DNA from: JBHIBC01 sp046758905
GTDB taxonomy: Bacteria > Acidobacteriota > Polarisedimenticolia > Gp22-AA2
Direction: 5' to 3'
Length of the DNA stretch: 42,830 nucleotides
Assembly (NCBI GenBank): GCA_046758905.1
Contig: JBHIBC010000016.1
Coordinates: forward strand, 1 to 42,830
Of the stretch, positions 8,023 through 16,507 are shown piece after piece; positions within the stretch are counted from its first letter, which is position 1; each line of letters starts with the position of its first letter. Under the pieces are notes generated by a model that was not told the DNA's origin, made no database searches, and saw only the letters and a program-made list of their open reading frames with translations. The translations under genes and the position numbers were made by a program.

Positions 8023-8861
8023 AGCTTCCTCCCGACCGCCCGGGCCACCGCCCGCAGCGATCGCATCATCTCCCCGAACGCCTCGGGCCGCAGCGACTGG
8101 GCGCCGTCGCTTAGGGCCTTCTCAGGGCACGGGTGGACTTCGACGATCAGTCCGTCGCTGCCGGCGGCCACGGCGGCCCGCGACAGGTGGGGGACCATCC
8201 ACCAGCAGCCGGTGCCGTGGCTCGGGTCGACGATCACCGGGAGATGGGTCCGCCGCTTCAGGAAGGGCACCGCGTTCAGATCGAGGGTGTTGCGGGTGGC
8301 CGTCTCGAACGTGCGGATGCCGCGCTCGCACAGGATGATCCGGGTGTTGCCCCCGAGCGCGACGCGCTCCGCGGCCAGCAGGAGCTCCTCCAGGGTGGCC
8401 GACATGCCGCGCTTGAGGAGCACCGGCCTGTCGCAGGCGCCCACCTCGTCGAGCAGCGTGAAGTTCTGCATGTTGCGCGAGCCGATCTGCAGCACGTCGG
8501 CGACCCGGCAGACGTCCTCCAGGTGACGGGCGTCCATGACCTCGGTCACGACGCCTAGGCCGGTGGCTTCGCGGGCCCGGGCGAGGAGGTCCAGCCCCTC
8601 GCGCCGCAGGCCCTGGAAGGTGTAGGGGGAGGATCGCGGCTTGTAGGCGCCGCCCCGCAGCAATCGAGCGCCGGACGCCTTCACCGCGCGCGCGGCGGCG
8701 ACGATCTGGTCCTCGCTCTCCACGGCGCACGGCCCGGCGATGACCACCACCCGCGGGCCGCCGATGGACTGGTTCCCCACGCGCACGATCGACCCCTCCG
8801 GGCGCGTCTCGCGGGCCGTGAAGCGGGGGGAGCGGGGATCGGTTCGCATCTTCCGGCTCAT
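8019..8861 (-). CDS. aroF: 3-deoxy-7-phosphoheptulonate (DAHP) synthase
   Basis: 280 residues. It catalyses the first step of the shikimate pathway, condensing phosphoenolpyruvate with erythrose 4-phosphate. Signatures of the class I-beta (KDO8P-synthase-like) family are all here: AGPCAVES with metal ligand C45, RGGAYKPRSSPYTFQGL, KRGM, ERGIRTFE, DPSHGTG (metal His) and EVHPCPEKALSDGAQ (metal Glu and Asp). It has no ferredoxin-like or chorismate-mutase regulatory domain, so allosteric control by aromatic amino acids is not evident. ATG 8861 comes 6 bases after the stop of the propeller-binding protein gene, whose TAG lies within the GGGAG ribosome site. Its place inside a run of exported-protein genes, next to a chorismatase-like gene, suggests a dedicated copy for a specialised aromatic product rather than the housekeeping enzyme. 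Confidence 0.95.
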   Translation of the reverse strand: MSRKMRTDPRSPRFTARETRPEGSIVRVGNQSIGGPRVVVIAGPCAVESEDQIVAAARAVKASGARLLRGGAYKPRSSPYTFQGLRREGLDLLARAREATGLGVVTEVMDARHLEDVCRVADVLQIGSRNMQNFTLLDEVGACDRPVLLKRGMSATLEELLLAAERVALGGNTRIILCERGIRTFETATRNTLDLNAVPFLKRRTHLPVIVDPSHGTGCWWMVPHLSRAAVAAGSDGLIVEVHPCPEKALSDGAQSLRPEAFGEMMRSLRAVARAVGRKL

Positions 8862-8867
8862 GGCTCC

Positions 8868-11303
8868 CTAGCGCGCCCCCATCCCCTCGATCGAGGCGGG
8901 CCAGCCCGGGGACCGGCGGTACTCGAACCGTCCCCGGCGGACCTCCGCGAGCCACGGCCTGCCCACGTCGTTCATGTTGGTGTCGAAACGGATCTCGCCG
9001 GTCACCCCGCGCACGGAGCGGAGCTCGTAGATCGCGTCCCGGATCCGGGCCCGGTTCAGCCCCGCCTTGCGGATCGCCTCGATGATGAGGTTGGCGCCGT
9101 CGAAGGCGTGCGCCGCGAGGGCGTCGGGCGGCTCGCCCCAGCGCCGTCGATACCGCTCCTCGAAGCGCCGCCACAGCGGATCCGGGCGGTCGGGGTTCAT
9201 GCTGGCCGTCACCACCACGCCCTCGGCCGCGGCGCCGGCGATCTCCAGGAACTCGGGTCGCGCCATGCGGTCGAACCCGTAGAGGGCGACATTCAGGCCC
9301 ATCTCCCGGATCTGCCGGACCGCGTGCGCGGCCTCGTACGCATCCCCCCACAGGACGATGGCGTCCGGGCTCGCCGCGGCCATGCGCTCGAGCTGATCCC
9401 GGAAATCGACATCGTCGTTCTCGAACCGCAGCTCAAAAGCAACGGGACGCCCCAGCCGGCGCGCCCCCTGGATGAACTCCTCCACGCCGACCCGCCCGTC
9501 ACGGTCGTTGGAGCGGAGGACGGCGACCCGGCTGTGCCCCCGGACCAGGAAGATCTCGTTCAGCAGGGCGTAGGCGTTCTGCCGGTCGTCGTGGATGCAG
9601 CGCGCCAGCCAGGGGATGGAGTGCTCCACGAGGGTCGGGTCCGAGGCGCCGGCGCTGAGGACGAGGACCTCCGCCTTCAGGGCGGAGCGCGACAGGACGT
9701 GGCTGTGGTTGCTGTCGAAGCCCGAGAGCACGGCCCAGACGCGATCCTCGAGAGCGAAGCGCACCAGCTCGTTGCTGGTCTGACCCCACAGGACGAGATC
9801 GGTGCGCGGGACGATGCGGAAGGGGATCCCCCGGTACCCGCCCCGGGCATTGGCCTCCTCCACGGCCAGGGTCGCGCCGCGCAGCATCCGGCGGCCGATC
9901 GCGGCCCTGCGCGCCCCTCCCGGGATCCGTGGGAGCGGGCCGGGGTCGCGGGGGAGATCCCCCGCCTCCAGCGGCCCGATGAATCCGATGCGCACCTCGT
10001 CGAGATCCGCCGGCTCGGGTTCGTCGCGCCCGGGTCCCCTAAACGGCGTCCGCTCGGTGAAGAACTCCTTGTAGGGCGTGTAACGACGGTAGGGGAGGAG
10101 CGCTTCGGGCGTGCCGGCGTAACGGAAGCGCCGCGCCTCGGCCGCGTCCTTCGCCCGAGGGGGCGCGGCGGCCCGCTCCGCGGCGGGCGCGGGGAGGCGG
10201 CGCAGGCCGATAGAGGGATCCCGGGTCCCGCGGCTGACGCCGTCACCCGTGGCGACCCACACCTCGTCGCCGCGGACGTCCACCCCGAGGACATAGTTGT
10301 GGGCCAGCGCCGTAGGCGTGACCCAGCGCCCCGCCTCGCGGCCGCCCTCGAAGGTCACCACCTCACCCCGGCCGTCGTCCAGCCTGCGATAGGTGATCCA
10401 CTGGGCGCCGTCGGTCACGCTCAGGCCGCGGTCGGTCGCCAGCCAGGCGCGCTCCCCGCGGGCGCGGACGAAGTTGATGAAATCGCTGGCCAGGCCGCTG
10501 TCGTCGGCGAAGAACGAGCGCCACTCGCGCCCGTCGTAGAGAGTCAGCCCGGTGTAGGTGCCCTGCCACAGGAGGCCGGCGCCGTAATCGATCCCCGAGG
10601 TGACGTCGTTGACCGGCCCGTCGTCCGGGAACAGGTCGATCTCGAACTCGTGATCGGGGTCGCGGTATTCGCGCCAGCGCCCGCCGGCCTTGGTGTACTC
10701 CAGCACGCCCGCTCCCCAGGCACCGAGGTACACCGCCCCGTCCCCCATGGCGATCGAGTAAGTCCACGGCTCGTGCATCGGCGTGTTCCGATGGGTGAAG
10801 ATGCTCCACTGCTTCGAGCGCAGGTCGAGCCGGCCGGCGCCCATCGCGGTCGCCACCCAGACGACGTCCTCCTCGGGGTCGCAGCGGACCGCGTGGACGA
10901 AATCGTTGGGCAGCCCGCTGTTCAGCTGCGTGAAGGAGTCGAGCCGGCCGGCGGAGAACCGCGCCAGCCCGCCCATGGTGCCGATCCAGACGTCGCCGCT
11001 CCTCGGGCTCACGTCGATCGAGAGGACCACGTCGTGGGGCAGGCCGTCGGCCCGCCCCAGGCGCTTCCACTCGCCGCCGTCGTACAGGGCGAGGCCGGAG
11101 GAGGTGCCGACCCACACCCGGTCCCCGTCGACGCGGACGGCGAAGGCCTTGTTGGACGGCAGACCGTCGCGCGTCGTGAAGGTCATCCAGGCCGAATGGG
11201 GGCCGGCGTCCAGCAACCGGGGCTCGGTCCCGGCGCGCCCCGGCACGGGCGCGGCGGAGGCGGCGAGCGCCAGGACCATCGGCAGAAACCCTCGCACGGT
11301 CAT
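8868..11303 (-). CDS. Exported fusion: seven-bladed 'two-component-regulator' propeller plus LivK-like binding domain
   Basis: 811 residues with a signal peptide (MVLALAASAAPVPGRA). Residues about 35-370 hold seven propeller units, each with a W-[VILQ]-[GA]-T-x-x-G-[LV] core: VWVGTSSGL, VWIGTMGGL, VWVATAMGA, VYLGAWGAG, LWQGTYTGL, AWLATDRGL, VWVATGDGV. This is the ligand-binding propeller usually found on the outside of hybrid sensor kinases. Residues about 437-811 are a type 1 periplasmic binding domain (RIGFIGPLEAG to GVTGEIRFDTNMND). There is no transmembrane helix or kinase after it, so the whole protein is probably periplasmic. ATG 11303 sits directly on GGAGGGAGG; GTG 11297, two codons in, has better spacing and may be the true start. 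The gene is 12 bases after the cytochrome gene. Confidence 0.85.
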   Translation of the reverse strand: MTVRGFLPMVLALAASAAPVPGRAGTEPRLLDAGPHSAWMTFTTRDGLPSNKAFAVRVDGDRVWVGTSSGLALYDGGEWKRLGRADGLPHDVVLSIDVSPRSGDVWIGTMGGLARFSAGRLDSFTQLNSGLPNDFVHAVRCDPEEDVVWVATAMGAGRLDLRSKQWSIFTHRNTPMHEPWTYSIAMGDGAVYLGAWGAGVLEYTKAGGRWREYRDPDHEFEIDLFPDDGPVNDVTSGIDYGAGLLWQGTYTGLTLYDGREWRSFFADDSGLASDFINFVRARGERAWLATDRGLSVTDGAQWITYRRLDDGRGEVVTFEGGREAGRWVTPTALAHNYVLGVDVRGDEVWVATGDGVSRGTRDPSIGLRRLPAPAAERAAAPPRAKDAAEARRFRYAGTPEALLPYRRYTPYKEFFTERTPFRGPGRDEPEPADLDEVRIGFIGPLEAGDLPRDPGPLPRIPGGARRAAIGRRMLRGATLAVEEANARGGYRGIPFRIVPRTDLVLWGQTSNELVRFALEDRVWAVLSGFDSNHSHVLSRSALKAEVLVLSAGASDPTLVEHSIPWLARCIHDDRQNAYALLNEIFLVRGHSRVAVLRSNDRDGRVGVEEFIQGARRLGRPVAFELRFENDDVDFRDQLERMAAASPDAIVLWGDAYEAAHAVRQIREMGLNVALYGFDRMARPEFLEIAGAAAEGVVVTASMNPDRPDPLWRRFEERYRRRWGEPPDALAAHAFDGANLIIEAIRKAGLNRARIRDAIYELRSVRGVTGEIRFDTNMNDVGRPWLAEVRRGRFEYRRSPGWPASIEGMGAR

Positions 11304-11315
11304 CCTCCCTCCATC

Positions 11316-13271
11316 TCAGAGCGTCCTCAGGTAGAGGATCAGATCGTTGAGCCCCTCCTTGCCGAGGTCGCTGGTGACCCCGTGGGTGTCCTCGGGGCTG
11401 TAGAGCGTCCAGATCTCCTCCAGGGTCAGCGCCTTCCCGTCGTGCAGGTAGGGCGCCGTCTCCGCCAGGTTCGTGAGGTGCGGCACGTCGAACTCACCCG
11501 CGCTGTCCTCTGGGGACCCGCTGCCGACGTCGGCCCGCCGGCCGTTGGTATAGCTCGGCGGGACGTGGCACGTCGGGCATCGGTTCGCGTTCGGGATCGG
11601 CCGGCCGTCGCGGGTCTCGCTGCGCTCGAAGATCTCCTTGCCGCGGCGCTCCGCCGGCGTCAGGACGCGGCGGCCGCGGGGCGCCTCGAGGGAGGCGATG
11701 TACGCCACCAGGGCGTTCAGATCCCGGGGGGAGAACGGCTCGGACCGGGTCAGAAAGCGGGCGAACCGGACCCCGCACTGCATGTAGAGGCTGGTGTTCT
11801 TCCCGTTCCATTTGAACGGGCCCGTCCGCGCCAGCCCGAGGAGCGAGCGGTTGTCGACGATGTTCCGCCCGAGGCCGTCGGGCTCGAAGTCGTACTGCAG
11901 GCCGTCGACGCGCGAGCGTGGGTGACAGCTCCGGCACGAGAACTGCTGCTCCAGGGTGACCTCGGCGCTGTGGAACAGCCTCTCGCCACGCCGCAGCAGG
12001 GTGATGTGGGAAGGACCGCCGAGGTCGATGGCGTGCGTCCTCTCCAGCCGGTCGAGGTCGATCACGCCGATGCGGTCGTCGAGCCGCTCCGCCACGTACG
12101 CGTGCCGGCCGTCGGGCGACAGCGCCAGGGCCCGCGGGTTGGTCCCGGTCGGGACGCGCGCGCGCACGAAGCGCCGGCTGATGCCGAGGTCGTTGGCGTA
12201 GCGGGCGAGGGCCGCGGGGTCACGGTCGCGGATGAGCGCGCGCAGCGCCGGCAGGTCGATGACGGTGACGGTGTCGACGCCGCCGTGGGCGACGAGCGCG
12301 AGCCGCCCGTCCGGCGTGATCGCGACCCCCGCGGGATCGGCGTAGAACCGATCGACCTCGTCGAGCGGCAGCTGGGCGATCCGGCCGCGACGGAGGTCGA
12401 GGACCGCGATCGCGCTCGTCATCATCCACCCGCGCTCGACCTGCAGAGCGGGAAGGAGGTTCTTGGGCCGGATGAGCGTCACCAGGGCCAGATCCCCCTC
12501 GGGCGCGAATGCGACACCCTCGAGGAGGTGGGCGTTGACCACGCGGTGCCGCGCCGCGACGCGGGCGCGGGAGGCGTCGATCAAGGTCAGCTCCGACACC
12601 GGAAGCCCGGGGCGCCGGGTCGGGAAGGCGATCTGGTTCGCCACCAGCAGCGTCCCTCCGCCGGGGGAGGGCGCGATGGCCACGGGGTTCTCGCCCGCGA
12701 TCAGGCGAGCCGCCTCCCGGCCCGTCTCCAGATCGATCACGCTGATGTCGTCCCCCGCCCAGTTGGCGACGTACAGTCGCCGCCCGTCGCGGTCGAGCGC
12801 CAGCCCTGCGGGGGAGGAGCCGGCGGGAAGCGTCCCAACGCGCTCGCCCCGGCGCAGATCGACGACCGCGACCTCGTCCGCCCCGGCATCCGAGACGTAC
12901 GCCAGCCTGCAGTCGCGGCTCAGGACCACGCCGTGCGGGCGGACCCCGACGTCGATCTCCCGGATGACCCGGCGCGCGGAGGGGTCGACGACGAGGAGGC
13001 CGCCGGCGTCGCGAGCCGTGACGTAGAGGAGCCCGTCGTCGGGACAGACCGCGAGGTCGGTCGGCGTCCTGTAGCGGGGCCTGCGGATCCGGTCGATGAG
13101 CGTCCCGCCCCGGGCGTCGAAATGGCAGGAGACGCAATTGGTGGTTCGGGCCACGTCACCCGTGTAGTACTCCACGTGGTGGATCCCCCAGCGGTGCGCG
13201 CCGAGCCCGGTCCCGATGGCCGTCACGGCCAGGGTGAAGACGACGCCGCCGATCCGGCGCCTAGCGCGCAT
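11316..13271 (-). CDS. Triheme c-type cytochrome with YVTN-like beta-propeller
   Basis: 651 residues with an N-terminal export helix. Three CxxCH heme sites: C46-H50 (CVSCH), C446-H450 (CRSCH) and C565-H569 (CPTCH). Between the first two hemes is a propeller with repeats such as YVSDAGADEVAVVDL, YVANWAGDDISVIDL and YVAERLDDRIGVIDL. The part after residue 440 resembles the di-heme peroxidase/MauG-like domain attached to YVTN propellers (RNIVDNRSLLGLARTGPFKWNG, PHLTNLAETAPYLHDG, LNDLILYLRTL). It is likely a periplasmic electron-transfer or peroxidase-like protein. The extra N-terminal heme is unusual for the di-heme layout. Start ATG 13271 overlaps the upstream gene's stop by 11 bases. The substrate is unknown. 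Confidence 0.87.
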   Translation of the reverse strand: MRARRRIGGVVFTLAVTAIGTGLGAHRWGIHHVEYYTGDVARTTNCVSCHFDARGGTLIDRIRRPRYRTPTDLAVCPDDGLLYVTARDAGGLLVVDPSARRVIREIDVGVRPHGVVLSRDCRLAYVSDAGADEVAVVDLRRGERVGTLPAGSSPAGLALDRDGRRLYVANWAGDDISVIDLETGREAARLIAGENPVAIAPSPGGGTLLVANQIAFPTRRPGLPVSELTLIDASRARVAARHRVVNAHLLEGVAFAPEGDLALVTLIRPKNLLPALQVERGWMMTSAIAVLDLRRGRIAQLPLDEVDRFYADPAGVAITPDGRLALVAHGGVDTVTVIDLPALRALIRDRDPAALARYANDLGISRRFVRARVPTGTNPRALALSPDGRHAYVAERLDDRIGVIDLDRLERTHAIDLGGPSHITLLRRGERLFHSAEVTLEQQFSCRSCHPRSRVDGLQYDFEPDGLGRNIVDNRSLLGLARTGPFKWNGKNTSLYMQCGVRFARFLTRSEPFSPRDLNALVAYIASLEAPRGRRVLTPAERRGKEIFERSETRDGRPIPNANRCPTCHVPPSYTNGRRADVGSGSPEDSAGEFDVPHLTNLAETAPYLHDGKALTLEEIWTLYSPEDTHGVTSDLGKEGLNDLILYLRTL

Positions 13272-14505
13272 CCTGGCCTCCTCGCCGGACGCCGCCGGAC
13301 TCGCGCGGGACGAGCGCCAGAGGCACGCGGTTCTCGGGCGCCGATTCCGGGGCCTCGTGACAGCCGATGCAGCCCCGGTTCTCGTTGGGCCGGACCCAGA
13401 TGCCGCTCAGCAGGGGCTCCACCCTCGCCCCGGCCCGCCCGACCAGCTCGATCTGCAGCGGGGTGTCGGCGGGAACCCCGAGGAAGAACGACCCGTCGGC
13501 GTGGACCGGGGCCTCGGCGAGGATCACCCGGCCCGGAGACGGCGGGGTCCCCGCCGGGGCGGGCTCGGCGCGCCGGACGCGCACCATGCGGACGCCGTCC
13601 GGACGCAGGCGGGCGACCGATTCCAGGACCGACTCGTAGGCGTTCAGGCAGAGGAGGGTCCCCGTGGAGACATCCTCGCGGACCGCGCTGGTGAGACTCG
13701 GCGGCGCGCGGCGCGCCGCGGCCTCGATCGCCCGCACCACCCTGCCGGGGACGGCCTCGACCCGGAGCCCGCCGGGAGGCGGGGCCGGGCGCGGAGCCGC
13801 GGAGCCCGACCAGCGGGTCACGCCGGTGCCGTCGGGGTGGATCGCCAGCAGCAGCGGCGGTGGCGCCGGCGCGGTGCCCACGAGCTGGCGCCGGAAGCGG
13901 ACCCGCCCGTCGGCCAGCAGCTCGGCCCCGAAGTCCCGATGCCAGCCGAAGGTGAGGCGCCCGAGATCCGACCCGTCGGCGCGGCACGAGAATAGCGCGC
14001 GGAACCGCCCGCCGGACTGGCCCGGCACGGCTTCCGGCACGTCGCTGAACAGGATGCGCCCATCGGGCAGGTAGATGGGGCCCTCGGGAGACCCGTGGCC
14101 GGCCGTCACGACCCTGAAGGACGATCCGTCGATCGATGCCTCCCATATCGACGGCGGATCGTCGCGCCGCCTGCGGCCCGAGAAGACGAATCGACGCCCG
14201 TCGAACGAGGCGGACGGAGGGCCGGCCGACCAGAAATCGTCCGTCAGCAGCCGGACCTCGCCGCCGCCGCGTGCCGCCAGTCCGATCCACGAGCGGGGCG
14301 GGCGGCGGGCGGCCTCGCCGGGGCCGCGGCTCTCGACGATGGCGAGTAGCACCGGATCGGAGGGCAGACCCTCGGCGCCGGTGCAGGCCGCGGGGGCGCT
14401 CAGCGCGAGGGCGGCGGCCAGCGCCGCCCGCAGCGACGCGGGCCTCGCCGTGTCCGGACTATTCGGCAGGCTCCTCAATGATGATCGTCTTTCCACCCCG
14501 CACAT
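13261..14505 (-). CDS. Monoheme lipoprotein with hydrazine-synthase-alpha-like C-terminal region
   Basis: 414 residues from ATG 14505. The start is uncertain: GTG 14550, GTG 14496 and a TTG near 14478 are also in frame, and all overlap the upstream gene. A hydrophobic stretch ending SAPAAC places a lipoprotein Cys at about residue 41. The middle has WD40/TolB-like phrases (LLTDDFW, FDGRRFVFSGRR, YLPDGRILFSD). The C-terminus has a beta-rich stretch (VHADGSFFLGVPADTPLQIEL) then ENRGCIGCHE with one CxxCH heme site at C379-H383. That ending matches the middle domain of hydrazine synthase alpha, which is widespread in non-anammox proteins, so hydrazine chemistry is not implied. It shares an 11-base overlap with the triheme cytochrome gene, which it probably partners. 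Confidence 0.75.
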   Translation of the reverse strand: MCGVERRSSLRSLPNSPDTARPASLRAALAAALALSAPAACTGAEGLPSDPVLLAIVESRGPGEAARRPPRSWIGLAARGGGEVRLLTDDFWSAGPPSASFDGRRFVFSGRRRRDDPPSIWEASIDGSSFRVVTAGHGSPEGPIYLPDGRILFSDVPEAVPGQSGGRFRALFSCRADGSDLGRLTFGWHRDFGAELLADGRVRFRRQLVGTAPAPPPLLLAIHPDGTGVTRWSGSAAPRPAPPPGGLRVEAVPGRVVRAIEAAARRAPPSLTSAVREDVSTGTLLCLNAYESVLESVARLRPDGVRMVRVRRAEPAPAGTPPSPGRVILAEAPVHADGSFFLGVPADTPLQIELVGRAGARVEPLLSGIWVRPNENRGCIGCHEAPESAPENRVPLALVPRESGGVRRGGQDAR

Positions 14506-16123
14506 TCCGGAGCACCTGCGTTCTGCCCGACGGCCAGTCGACGCGGACACTCTCCGCCGAGCCGGAGGCGCCGAGGCCGAACAGGAGCCTGGGATCGCTC
14601 TGGGAGAGGTACCCCCGGGTGGACCGCTTCTCCGCCGCCAGGCGCCGGCCGCCCGCGACCACCTCCACCTTCGCTCCCACGCCGTCCCGGTTGCTCGCCC
14701 GGCCGCGCAGGAGCATGGTCAGCGATCCGTTGCGGTTGCCGCCGTCGTTGCGCAGCAGCACCGCGCGGCTGCCGATGTTCTGGATGATGATGTCCGCGTC
14801 CCCGTCGTTGTCGAAGTCCGCGAACCCGGCTCCGCGCCCCATCATCTCCTCCTCGAAGTAGGGACCCATCCGGCGGGACACGTCCCTGAAACGGCCCCCT
14901 CCGAGGTTCTCGTAGATCTGATCCTCCTGCCCGAACAGCCGTGACAGGTCGCTGTTCACTTTGAAGATGTCCAGGTCGCCGTCGTTGTCGAAGTCGAAGA
15001 AGAAGGCGCCCCAGCCCACGAACTGCGCGCTGCTGCGGGCAATGCCGGCCTCCGGGCTGACGTCGACGAACATCTCCCCCTCGTTGCGGTACAGCGAGGA
15101 CAGGGCGTTGTCGGAGACGAAGATGTCGGCCCGGCCGTCCCCATCGAAGTCTCCGAAGTCGATCGCCATGCTGGCGGTCTGCTCGCCCATGCCGTTGAAG
15201 GCGACCCCGGCCATCAGCGCGACCTCATCGAACCGCCTGCCCGCGATGTTGCGGTATAGGAAGTTCTCGGTGGCGTCGTTGGTGACGTAGATGTCCGTGT
15301 AGCCGTCGGCGTCGAGATCGGCGGCCGCGACGCTCATGGCCCGGCCGCCCGCCTTCAGGCCGACCCGGCGGCTGACGTCCTCGAAGGTGCCGTCGCCGCG
15401 GTTGCGGTACAGGGCGTCGGGCTGTCCGGCGTAAGCCTTGGGACCGGGGAAGCCGTCGGGCTCGTAGTAGAGTCTGTAGTCGGGGTCGAACTCCACGTAG
15501 TTGCCGACATACAGGTCAAGAAGGCCGTCACGGTCGAAGTCGAGCCAGGCGGCCCCGACCGAGGACCCGGCGTCGCCGACGCGCGCCCGGCGCGTGACGT
15601 CCTCGAAGGTGCCGTCGCCGCGGTTGCGGTAGAGCACGTTCGGCCCGTGGTTGGCGACGTAGATGTCCGGCCACCCGTCGTTGTCGTAATCCGCGACGGC
15701 GGTGGCGATCGAGAAGCAGGTCACGCACCCCACCCCGGCCCGGCGGGTGACCTCGGCGAAGGTGCCGTCGCCGCGATTGCGGTACAGCCGGTTCCTGAGC
15801 CTGCCGCGGGGCCGCTTGCCGCGGCTGAGGCCCTCCCGGTACTTGCCGGTGACCAGGTAGAGATCGACCCAGCCGTCGCGATCGAAGTCGAGCCACGCCA
15901 CCCCTCCGCCCACCGCCTCGAGGATGTTGCTGAACTCCTCGTCCCCGAAGGAGTGGACGAAATCGATCCCCGCCTGGCGAGTCACGTCCACGAACGTCAC
16001 CGGGGAGGGCGCCGGGCGGCCCGGGCCGCCGGAGGAGGCGCCGAGCTCGCAGGCCGGTGCCCAGAGGAGGAGCGAGGTCAGCAGGTGGGACCATCGGACG
16101 CTCTGGCCATGCTTCACTGCCAT
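14459..16123 (-). CDS. Exported FG-GAP seven-bladed propeller with ASPIC/UnbV C-terminal domain
   Basis: 554 residues with a lipoprotein-like signal (LLTSLLLWAPAC). Seven Ca-binding FG-GAP units are visible: DFDRDGWVD, DYDNDGWPD, DFDRDGLLD, DLDADGYTD, DFDGDGRAD, DFDNDGDLD and DFDNDGDAD, most followed by LYRN-x-GDGTFEDV. After residue about 460 comes an UnbV/ASPIC domain (RDGVGAKVEVVAGG, STRGYLSQSDPRLLFGLG, VRVDWPSG). Proteins of this CRTAC1 type bind calcium and act outside the cytoplasm; no catalytic residues are known. ATG 16123 is directly preceded by GGAGGG; GTG 16117 has better spacing. It is the first gene of the seven-gene run and overlaps the next by at least 40 bases. The long gap before it contains a sigma-54-like promoter. 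Confidence 0.9.
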   Translation of the reverse strand: MAVKHGQSVRWSHLLTSLLLWAPACELGASSGGPGRPAPSPVTFVDVTRQAGIDFVHSFGDEEFSNILEAVGGGVAWLDFDRDGWVDLYLVTGKYREGLSRGKRPRGRLRNRLYRNRGDGTFAEVTRRAGVGCVTCFSIATAVADYDNDGWPDIYVANHGPNVLYRNRGDGTFEDVTRRARVGDAGSSVGAAWLDFDRDGLLDLYVGNYVEFDPDYRLYYEPDGFPGPKAYAGQPDALYRNRGDGTFEDVSRRVGLKAGGRAMSVAAADLDADGYTDIYVTNDATENFLYRNIAGRRFDEVALMAGVAFNGMGEQTASMAIDFGDFDGDGRADIFVSDNALSSLYRNEGEMFVDVSPEAGIARSSAQFVGWGAFFFDFDNDGDLDIFKVNSDLSRLFGQEDQIYENLGGGRFRDVSRRMGPYFEEEMMGRGAGFADFDNDGDADIIIQNIGSRAVLLRNDGGNRNGSLTMLLRGRASNRDGVGAKVEVVAGGRRLAAEKRSTRGYLSQSDPRLLFGLGASGSAESVRVDWPSGRTQVLRNVRGGKTIIIEEPAE

Positions 16124-16191
16124 CCCTCCGGACCTCGAGGCCGCGATGCAGAGCGGGTGCTGGCCGAAGACTGGGTTGTTGTTGCTGCAAC

Positions 16192-16207
16192 TGCAAAATC
16201 AAAGCCA
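16192..16207 (-). promoter_or_regulatory. Candidate sigma-54 promoter for the seven-gene operon
   Basis: On the minus strand the sequence reads TGGCTTTGATTTTGCA. It matches the -24/-12 pattern TGGC...TTGCA with GG and GC exactly 10 bases apart, as RpoN promoters require. The second half of the -24 box is weak (TTT instead of ACG). The predicted start of transcription is near 16181, giving a leader of about 58 bases before ATG 16123. Confidence 0.5.
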
Positions 16208-16507
16208 CCGGGCCCGGCGCCGCTTCCGTTCCCTCAACTCGTGTCGCAGGAATGAGTTGCGGGATGGTCCGGAGTTCGCGGCGAGGGCCCGGCGCCGAGG
16301 GACGGCGGGGCTCGTCGGCCGTGCGGCGAAAATTTTTTCCGGACCCGCGCCGGCCCGCGCCAATTTGGCGTCCCATGGGATCGTGTCGGGTCGCTGACGG
16401 GGGCGACCGGCGATCGGCGCCGCGCCGGCGCGACGCTCGCCCCGGGGAGGCGGGCCGCCTTCGCGGCGCGCCGTGGGACGGCGAGCCCGGGCCCGCTCCG
16501 CCCCCGC

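Noticed and set aside
9108..13694. A 1528-codon open frame on the plus strand
   Set aside because: It is antisense to four well-supported genes (propeller-LivK fusion, triheme cytochrome and parts of their neighbours) and its product is a Gly/Arg/Pro/Asp-rich string without motifs. Long antisense frames are common in DNA this GC-rich.
13261..14505. Hydrazine synthase and anammox metabolism
   Set aside because: Only a widespread C-terminal domain with one heme is shared; the other hydrazine synthase subunits and the catalytic heme arrangement are absent.
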